Shown here piece after piece: positions 54,043 through 60,105 of a stretch of DNA of 60,105 bases. This DNA comes from CAZUSO01 sp964622775 (GTDB lineage: Bacteria > Bacteroidota > Bacteroidia > Chitinophagales > Chitinophagaceae). The stretch lies in the NCBI GenBank assembly GCA_964622775.1, contig CAZUSO010000011.1, positions 1 to 60,105 of the forward strand. The letters run 5' to 3'. The position numbers and the translations under genes are program-made. The notes under the pieces were generated by a model, which saw nothing but the letters and a program-made list of their open reading frames with translations, searched no databases and was not told the origin of the DNA. How positions within the stretch are numbered: the first letter of the stretch is position 1; every line of letters starts with the position of its first letter.

Positions 54043-55329
54043 TTAACCCATTTCCGGATACAGCGGAAATCCGCCCATAAATTCATTAACCTTAGCACGG
54101 ACGCTTGCAATTACCTGCTCATCATCAGGCCTGGACAGCACCTGGTCTAGCCAGTCCACCACCTGCTTCATGTCCTGCTCTTTCAGTCCTCGGGTGGTAA
54201 TGGCGGGTACGCCCACCCGGATACCGGAAGTAACGAATGGCGATTTATCATCGAAGGGCACCATGTTTTTGTTTAGGGTAATGTCGGCTTTCACCAAAAT
54301 ATTTTCCGCTTTTTTTCCGGAGATGCCTTTATTCCTGAGGTCAATCAGCAACAGATGATTGTCGGTACCTCCTGATACAATATCATAGCCTTTGCCTTCA
54401 AATGCCTGAGCCATTGCCTGCGCATTCGCAACCATTTGCCGGGCATAGATTTTGTATTCTTCCTGCATAATCTCAAAAAAGGAAACGGCTTTGGCCGCTA
54501 TCACGTGTTCCAGCGGGCCGCCCTGAATGCCGGGAAATACCGACAGGTCAATCAACTGGCTCATCATCCGGATTTCACCTTTTGGCGTTTTGATGCCCCA
54601 GGGATTTTCAAAGTCGTGCTTCATCATAATGATACCGCCGCGTGGCCCCCGCAGGGTTTTATGCGTGGTAGAGGTAACAAAATGGCAATGATCAAAAGGA
54701 GAATTCAGCAGGCCTGCGGCAATAAGACCGGCAGGATGCGCAATATCGGCCAGTACCAGCGCGCCCACCTTATCAGCTGCATTCCGGATGCGTTCATAAT
54801 CCCAGTCGCGACTGTATGCAGAGGCGCCGCATATAATCAGCTTTGGCTTCACCTCCAGCGCTTTCTGCTCCAGGGCATCGTAATCCACACGGCCATCTTC
54901 CCGTTTCACGCCATAATGATGTGCTTCATAAACCTTGCCGGAAAAAGTAACGGGAGAACCATGCGTCAGGTGTCCGCCCATACTCAAATCCAGCCCCAGA
55001 ATGGCATCTCCGGGCTTTAATACGGCAAACTGCACCGCCATATTGGCCTGGGCACCGCTATGAGGCTGTACATTCACAAATGATACGCCAAATATTGCTT
55101 TCGCCCGGTCGATAGCTAACTGCTCACTTTGATCCACCATCTCACAACCGCCATAATAACGCTTTCCCGGATAACCCTCCGCATATTTGTTGGTCATGAC
55201 ATTGCCCATAGCCTGCATCACCTGCAGGCTGGTAAAATTTTCAGAAGCTATAAGCTCCAGCCCGCGCCGCTGACGGCTTAATTCTTTCTGTATCATATCG
55301 AATAGCTGAGTATCGCGTTGCATAAGCAT
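54043..55329 (-). CDS. glyA: Serine hydroxymethyltransferase
   Basis: GlyA interconverts serine and glycine and feeds one-carbon units to tetrahydrofolate. The 428-residue product has LIASENFTSLQVMQAMGNVM, TNKYAEGYPGKRYYGGCE, the pyridoxal-phosphate lysine in VTSTTHKTLRGPRGG, and the C-terminal TSGIRVGVPAITTRGLKEQD. Length is standard. The start may be either of the two methionines two codons apart (MLMQ). Single-gene unit; upstream on its strand lies a 55-residue ORF facing away. Confidence 0.96.
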   Translation of the reverse strand: MLMQRDTQLFDMIQKELSRQRRGLELIASENFTSLQVMQAMGNVMTNKYAEGYPGKRYYGGCEMVDQSEQLAIDRAKAIFGVSFVNVQPHSGAQANMAVQFAVLKPGDAILGLDLSMGGHLTHGSPVTFSGKVYEAHHYGVKREDGRVDYDALEQKALEVKPKLIICGASAYSRDWDYERIRNAADKVGALVLADIAHPAGLIAAGLLNSPFDHCHFVTSTTHKTLRGPRGGIIMMKHDFENPWGIKTPKGEIRMMSQLIDLSVFPGIQGGPLEHVIAAKAVSFFEIMQEEYKIYARQMVANAQAMAQAFEGKGYDIVSGGTDNHLLLIDLRNKGISGKKAENILVKADITLNKNMVPFDDKSPFVTSGIRVGVPAITTRGLKEQDMKQVVDWLDQVLSRPDDEQVIASVRAKVNEFMGGFPLYPEMG

Positions 55330-55527
55330 AACATTTGATTTTGAGCATGTAAAAGTAATCCTTGTGCATGGAAAATAAAAGTTGCCCGAAATCCAGGGAA
55401 AACATTTTTAAAGTATAGTAGCCAGAAGGGGCTTAATATCAACAACCCCTAGCTGACGCCAGGGATAAAAAAGTGTGAGTTTCTCTTGTTTTGACGTGCG
55501 TTTTTGTTGCGAAGCAAAATAAAAACC

Positions 55528-55695
55528 ATGACAAAACACAATAAGAAGTTTAAAGGCGATTTCTATGACCTGAAATCCTGCTTTACCAGGCTACCGTCAG
55601 GTTCTTGCACCTACCGGAAAATAACAAGGGCGGAACATCATAATTTGTTGAAAAAAGGCTGTTTGCAAGGTGATTTTAAGGCCAAAAGCAGCTAA
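55528..55695 (+). CDS. Possible small protein
   Basis: ATG 55528 opens a 55-residue basic protein (TKHNKKFKGDFYDLKSCFTR) that ends 97 nt before gyrB. It overlaps nothing. No family is recognised and there is no clear ribosome site, so it could be a chance ORF in the 460-nt gap between glyA and gyrB. Confidence 0.3.
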   Translation: MTKHNKKFKGDFYDLKSCFTRLPSGSCTYRKITRAEHHNLLKKGCLQGDFKAKSS

Positions 55696-55703
55696 TAATT
55701 TCG

Positions 55704-55711
55704 TATATTTG
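55704..55711 (+). promoter_or_regulatory. Probable gyrB -7 promoter element
   Basis: TATATTTG is an exact -7 match, about 80 nt before the gyrB ATG. No -33 TTG stands at 19-21 nt. The leader contains a small hairpin TCAAAC/GTTTGA (55723-55738). Confidence 0.4.
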
Positions 55712-55791
55712 CGCATAGAATTCAAACTCCCGTTTGAGAATGGGTTTTTAACCTGTGTTTTCTATAAAAATTTGTATTCAACAACACATAA

Positions 55792-57768
55792 ATGAGCAAC
55801 GAAAATCAAGATGCGGCATCGGTGATGCCTGCTTATGGAGCCGACAGCATTCAGGTATTGGAAGGACTGGAGGCGGTTCGTAAGCGCCCCGCTATGTACA
55901 TTGGCGACATTGGCGTCAAAGGCCTGCACCATCTGGTGTATGAAGTGGTGGACAATTCCATTGACGAAGCCATGGCGGGATACTGTAAAAACATTGCAGT
56001 AACTATCCATACGGATAACAGTATTAGTGTGGATGATGACGGACGCGGGATACCCACCGGTATCAATAAAAAGGAAAACCGCTCTGCCCTGGAATTAGTA
56101 ATGACCGTATTACACGCGGGCGGCAAGTTTGATAAAAATACCTATAAGGTTTCCGGAGGGCTCCATGGAGTAGGGGTCAGTTGCGTGAATGCGCTGAGCA
56201 GCCCTATGCACGTGACGGTTTGCCGGGAAGGCAAGGTCTTTGAGCAGGAATACCGGGAAGGTATGCCTTTATACCCGGTTCGCTCCATCGGCGAATCGGA
56301 TCGTACCGGTACCCTGGTGCATTTTAAGCCGGACTCCACCATTTTTAAAGATATCGTTTACAACCGCGATATCCTGGCCGGGCGCCTGCGTGAATTAAGC
56401 TATTTGAATAAAGGGATCCGCATTAAGCTCACCGACGAACGGGAGCAGGATGATAACGGACAGGCCGTGGCTGAAGATTTTTACAGCGAAGGCGGCATCG
56501 TGGAATTTGTACAAATGCTGGATGCCAACGGCAAAAGAGATCCGCTGATTCCCGAACCGATTTATATGGAAGGCCTGGACAAAGAAAGCAATGTAGCAGT
56601 GGAAGTAGCGCTGTCCTACAATTCCTCCTATAACGAGCATATTTTTTCCTATGTTAATAATATCAACACTATTGAAGGCGGCACGCATGTAGCCGGCTTT
56701 CGTCGTGCAATCACGCGGGTGTTCAAGTCATACGGCGACAAAAACAAACTGTTCGAAAAAGCCAAGGTGGAAATTACCGGTGACGATTTCCGCGAAGGTC
56801 TGAGCGCTATCGTCTCCGTGAAAGTACCAGAGCCTCAGTTCGAAGGCCAGACCAAGACAAAATTAGGTAACAGCGATGTAATGGGTGTAGTGGACAGCAC
56901 GGTAAGCCGTACGCTGGATGCCTACTTAGAGGAAAATCCCAAAGCCGCAAAAATGATCATTGACAAGGTCATTATTGCCGCCCAGGCGAGAGCCGCAGCG
57001 CGCAAAGCACGAGAACTGGTACAGCGCAAAAGCGTACTCACCGGCGGCGGATTACCCGGCAAGCTGGCGGACTGCTCCGACAAGGATCCGGAAAGATGTG
57101 AGCTGTATTTAGTCGAAGGAGATTCAGCAGGAGGCACTGCTAAACAAGGTCGCGATCGTACTTTCCAGGCTATCCTGCCCCTGCGCGGAAAGATCCTTAA
57201 CGTGGAAAAGGCCCAGGAACACAAGATTTACGAAAACGAGGAAATTAAGAATATGTACACGGCTTTGGGCGTTACCGTAGGGACGACCGATGACCCTAAA
57301 GCCTTGAATCTTTCCCGGCTTCGTTACCATAAGATCATTATCATGACCGATGCCGATGTGGATGGTTCACACATTGCCACGCTCATCCTGACATTCTTCT
57401 TCCGGTATATGACCAGCTTAGTGGAACAAGGCTATGTCTATCTGGCACAGCCTCCTTTGTACCTGGTAAAAAAGGGGAAAGAAGGGATTTACAGTTGGAA
57501 CGAAACCGACAGGAAAGAAGCCGTGCGAAAATTAGCCAACGGACGGGAGGAAAGCGTGCATATCCAGCGCTATAAAGGTTTGGGTGAAATGAATGCGGAA
57601 CAATTGTGGGAAACGACGATGAGTCCCGAAACCCGTACGCTGAAGCAGGTGACTATAGAGAGTGCTGCCGAGGCGGATCGGGTATTCGCTATGCTGATGG
57701 GTGAAGAAGTGGCGCCACGCCGCGAATTCATTGAAAAGAATGCAAAGTATGCAAAATTAGATGTATAA
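55792..57768 (+). CDS. gyrB: DNA gyrase subunit B
   Basis: GyrB is the ATPase subunit of DNA gyrase. The 658-residue product has the GHKL ATPase domain (about residues 15-230; EVVDNSIDEAMAG, DDDGRGIPTG, GGLHGVGVSCVNALS), the transducer, and the TOPRIM domain with EGDSAGGTAKQGRDR and DADVDGSHI, ending in the tail RREFIEKNAKYAKLDV. The absence of the 170-residue insert of proteobacterial GyrB fits its length. ParE is an alternative, but the motif set (YKGLGEMNAEQLWETTM) fits GyrB. Confidence 0.95.
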   Translation: MSNENQDAASVMPAYGADSIQVLEGLEAVRKRPAMYIGDIGVKGLHHLVYEVVDNSIDEAMAGYCKNIAVTIHTDNSISVDDDGRGIPTGINKKENRSALELVMTVLHAGGKFDKNTYKVSGGLHGVGVSCVNALSSPMHVTVCREGKVFEQEYREGMPLYPVRSIGESDRTGTLVHFKPDSTIFKDIVYNRDILAGRLRELSYLNKGIRIKLTDEREQDDNGQAVAEDFYSEGGIVEFVQMLDANGKRDPLIPEPIYMEGLDKESNVAVEVALSYNSSYNEHIFSYVNNINTIEGGTHVAGFRRAITRVFKSYGDKNKLFEKAKVEITGDDFREGLSAIVSVKVPEPQFEGQTKTKLGNSDVMGVVDSTVSRTLDAYLEENPKAAKMIIDKVIIAAQARAAARKARELVQRKSVLTGGGLPGKLADCSDKDPERCELYLVEGDSAGGTAKQGRDRTFQAILPLRGKILNVEKAQEHKIYENEEIKNMYTALGVTVGTTDDPKALNLSRLRYHKIIIMTDADVDGSHIATLILTFFFRYMTSLVEQGYVYLAQPPLYLVKKGKEGIYSWNETDRKEAVRKLANGREESVHIQRYKGLGEMNAEQLWETTMSPETRTLKQVTIESAAEADRVFAMLMGEEVAPRREFIEKNAKYAKLDV

Positions 57769-57836
57769 TTGCTAAGTGTTCGCCTTCCCTGACCGCTTGA
57801 TTTAGGTGAGGATGCAGGTAATAGTAAAATGAAGTT

Positions 57837-57873
57837 CGTTGTCGTTTGCTGAAATGCGACAACGGGCTTTTTG
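57837..57873 (+). terminator. Intrinsic terminator after gyrB
   Basis: CGTTGTCG (57837-57844) pairs with CGACAACG (57857-57864) across a 12-nt loop, then GGCTTTTTG. It separates gyrB from the histidine kinase. Confidence 0.75.
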
Positions 57874-57896
57874 TTTAATATTAAAATGGAAATACT

Positions 57897-58940
57897 GTGT
57901 TTAAATCAAAAAATACCTCGCCGCAAAAGCTGGCATTGTTTAACGCCCTCATATTGGCCTGTGCAATCGGCTCTATGAGCTTTTTGCTGGATGCCAACCG
58001 GTATGTGCCGCTCATAGTTTGGCTGCTTACGTTTACGGTAAGCTACCTGCTGTTTTTTTATACCCTGCAGTTTTTTATTTACCGGAAAATAAAGCTGATA
58101 TATAAGATCATTTACCAAACCAAGGCTACCCGGAAAGAACGTTTTTTTTATGAAAAAATATTGCCCCCAAAATCTATTGAAGAGGTGAGTAATGATGTGC
58201 AGCTCTGGGCCGCTCAAAAGAAGGATGAAATAGAATTGCTACAGCAGAATGAGCAGTTCCGAAAAGAGTTCCTGACGAATCTGGCCCATGAATTACGTAC
58301 GCCGATCTTTACGGTGCAGGGCTATGTCCACACGCTGTTGGACGGGGCTATTGAAGACCCGCGTGTCAACCGGAAATTTCTGAATGGCGCCACGAAGGGT
58401 ATAGAGCGCTTAGTGCAGTTAGCGGCTGACCTGGATCAGATTTCCAAACTGGAATCGGGACGCATACCTTTAACCGAAACCACATTTGTAGTTCAGGAGC
58501 TGGTCAAAGATGTGTATGAAGAGATGATGTTGAAGGCAAAAGAAAAAAAACTGGATTTGGTTTTCAAACGCGGAACAGAGACCTCGCTGGTCGTATGTGC
58601 AGATCGGCAAAAAATAAGACAGGCTCTGGTCAATATCATTGAAAATGCCATTAAATACAGCAATCCTGACAGCGCCATTACCACCGGGTTTTATAAGATG
58701 GACGGAAACCATGTGTATGTGGAGGTCAGCGACGAAGGGCCGGGTATTGAGGAAGGACACCTGCCGCGGCTTTTCGAACGGTTTTACCGTGCCGACCGCA
58801 ACCGCAGCCGTGACGTAGGGGGTACCGGCCTGGGCCTAGCTATTGTGAAGCATATTATAGAGGCGCATGGACAATCGGTTAATGTGCGCAGCACGCCCGG
58901 TGTCGGCTCCTCCTTCGGCTTTACCTTAAAAGCCGGCTAA
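57897..58940 (+). CDS. Membrane sensor histidine kinase (orphan)
   Basis: The 347-residue kinase has two N-terminal membrane helices (about residues 12-30 and 36-58) with almost no periplasmic loop, a linker, the HisKA dimerisation domain with phospho-acceptor His131 in NLAHELRTPIFTVQGYV, and the HATPase_c domain (NIIENAIKYS, DEGPGIEEG, FYRADRNRSRDVGGTGLGLA, then GVGSSFGFTL). The short sensor suggests it detects membrane state rather than a periplasmic ligand. No response regulator is encoded in the window. The frame has only a GTG start at 57897. Confidence 0.85.
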   Translation: MFKSKNTSPQKLALFNALILACAIGSMSFLLDANRYVPLIVWLLTFTVSYLLFFYTLQFFIYRKIKLIYKIIYQTKATRKERFFYEKILPPKSIEEVSNDVQLWAAQKKDEIELLQQNEQFRKEFLTNLAHELRTPIFTVQGYVHTLLDGAIEDPRVNRKFLNGATKGIERLVQLAADLDQISKLESGRIPLTETTFVVQELVKDVYEEMMLKAKEKKLDLVFKRGTETSLVVCADRQKIRQALVNIIENAIKYSNPDSAITTGFYKMDGNHVYVEVSDEGPGIEEGHLPRLFERFYRADRNRSRDVGGTGLGLAIVKHIIEAHGQSVNVRSTPGVGSSFGFTLKAG

Positions 58941-59427
58941 GCCTGAAGCAGGGATACGGTAAATGCCGGTGAAAAATATGCGGAGAAAATAGGAACCACT
59001 GATATGAATATGCAGCCGATATCCGGGGTTATATGATTGGCATTACTGACGGCGATACCGATTTCATAAAACAAGTCATATCACTGCAAAGCTCAATAAT
59101 ACCCCCAACAGCATGAATGGGTGGATCAAACACTCAAACCCTTTACAGCAGTAGAGAGGAAAAGCACACTTATCGGCGCATTTTATTATACAGCCTTTCC
59201 TATGCTGCCTGTAGTGTATTCCCGGGATATTTACAAAAGTGTCAGCAGGAAGAAACCGTATCAATTGTCCATACCATCACACATCACAAAGGAAGTTACA
59301 ATCTATACGAACACTACTTACATCTGTGCTGAAATCATAATCAGGTTTCTTAACCCACATTACGCATCCCCTCTCAAATGTTAAAATTTGGAGTATTTCA
59401 AAAATAATTTTGCGATAAATTACGTAG
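58941..59427. other. Intergenic stretch without recognisable gene
   Basis: Short ORFs here (for example 59121-59384) have no recognisable family and no start signals. It looks like eroded sequence between the kinase and the transposase fragment. Confidence 0.5.
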
Positions 59428-59758
59428 GCAGATACAGGCAATTTTGCAGATACGTCAGACATCAGCAGCATATTGCAAGGCCTGCAATACCAAAGCGGAC
59501 CATCTCCTGCAATGGTGGTAATTAGATGGAGGTATTGCCACGGCAGAAAACCTGAAAACCATCAAAGACAAAGGCTACCATTACCTGTGCGTGAGCCGAA
59601 GTAAACTAAAAGATTATAAGTTTGATACCAGCCGCCTTATCACCCTTTACGAACGCCGCCCCGGCAAGCAACTGACCCTCAGGAAAATACAGTCGGACAA
59701 GGGCGATACAGGTAATATCACTACTCCATATTTGGTTGATGTCCGTAAACTCTTCTGA
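59428..59758 (+). pseudogene. IS1634-type transposase fragment, frameshifted
   Basis: One frame reads GNFADTSDISSILQGLQYQS and ends PSPAMVVI; after a single inserted base the next frame continues DGGIATAENLKTIKDKGYHY, LCVSRSKLKDYKFDT to a TGA at 59756-59758. 'VVIDAGIAT.ENL..IK.KGY.YLCVSR.KL' is the signature around a catalytic aspartate of IS1634-family transposases. Both the N- and C-terminal parts are gone. Confidence 0.7.
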
Positions 59759-59890
59759 TCCAGGTAAATTACCCTACCTGCTGGATTTAACGCTGTATGT
59801 TGTTCTGGTTTTCTTTTCAATACATTTTAACCTGAACCCTTGCTGTAAGCCTAAGGCAATAAAAGCATCTCTTCCGATACCTTCCGGCAT

Positions 59891-60105
59891 AGGGCGCATC
59901 CCAAATTGTCGCTCCGGAGCAATGTCCCGAATCTAAAAGGTATCGTCATTCCGGGTGAAGCGTATAAGCGGTCGTCATTCCGGCCGGAGTAAACTTTAGG
60001 GAACGCTTGCAGTAAATTTTATGGAGCGGAGGAATCTCCCGGGCGTTTTCCCATCCTCCCGTATGGGAGATTCCTCCATGCGAAAATCCTAACCGGATTA
60101 AGCGT
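59891..60105 (+). mobile_element. MITE-like element, copy B (runs off the window)
   Basis: AGGGCGCATCCCAAATTGTC (59891-59910) repeats the left end of copy A; GAGCAATGTCCCGAATCTAA, AAAGGTATCGTCATTCCG and the GAAAATCC...CCGGATTA hairpin arm follow in the same order. The right end lies beyond the window. Confidence 0.65.

Noticed and set aside
59121..59384. 87-residue ORF after the histidine kinase
   Set aside because: No family, no start signal, two overlapping frames of equal length; likely chance.
59736..59936. 66-residue ORF near the right edge
   Set aside because: It runs from transposase debris into the MITE copy, so it cannot be a conserved gene.
1..60105. CRISPR arrays, tRNA and rRNA genes
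   Set aside because: No regularly spaced direct repeats of suitable length and no cloverleaf or rRNA-like segments were recognised by eye; a tRNAscan/Infernal run would settle it.

Overview
The window reads as chromosomal DNA of a Bacteroidota bacterium, most likely of the Chitinophagaceae or a near relative. The evidence is a complete type IX secretion/gliding core (gldK-gldL-gldM-gldN, porU, porV and a PorW/SprE-like gene), a short NuoG without a molybdopterin domain, families frequent in this phylum (DUF4476, WbqC, GxxExxY), and promoters that fit the Bacteroidota consensus TTG-N19-21-TAnnTTTG. GC content looks moderate (mid-40s % by eye). No rRNA, tRNA or CRISPR array was recognised.

Layout. 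1-650: decayed left edge with a transposase C-terminus and a broken HepT-type HEPN toxin gene. 771-9669: MsbA-like ABC exporter, DUF255 thioredoxin-fold protein, then gldKLMN closed by a strong terminator. 9787-15505: ftsK, an M23 peptidase and an FtsX-like permease. 15628-22291: porU, porV, ispF (with a hairpin-bearing leader) and a DUF4476 protein. 22312-26425, minus strand: WbqC-like protein, RelA/SpoT and QueG. 26693-30008: Tag glycosylase, a PstS-like lipoprotein and a TPR protein.

30312-43115 is the unusual part. The peripheral-arm genes of respiratory complex I (nuoA, B, C, D, E, F, G) are in normal order, but most gaps carry accessory genes or their remains: a decayed four-helix-bundle gene (A/B), a YoeB-type toxin with a frameshifted antitoxin plus a VOC protein (C/D), a small ORF and a dispersed repeat (D/E), broken DUF2442 and DUF4160 genes, a second VOC protein, an NTF2-like protein and an OLD/PARIS-like ATPase + TOPRIM pair (E/F), and a GxxExxY gene inside inverted repeats (F/G). 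The membrane-arm genes nuoH-N do not follow; a secreted repeat protein sits 8 nt after nuoG.

43242-58940: dxs, a HEAT protein, a MITE-like repeat, a secreted DUF5648-like protein, a PorW/SprE-like protein with a striking 11-residue repeat, nadE, a polysaccharide deacetylase, glyA, gyrB and an orphan sensor kinase. 58941-60105 is a degenerate right edge with an IS1634-type transposase fragment and a second MITE copy.

Themes: protein secretion across the outer membrane by the type IX system; cell division and envelope (ftsK, M23, FtsX-like); isoprenoid precursor synthesis (ispF, dxs); and a complex I operon that has repeatedly taken in defence- or toxin-like cargo. The best candidate for an undescribed system is the ATPase-TOPRIM pair at 37200-39021 in its operon setting.
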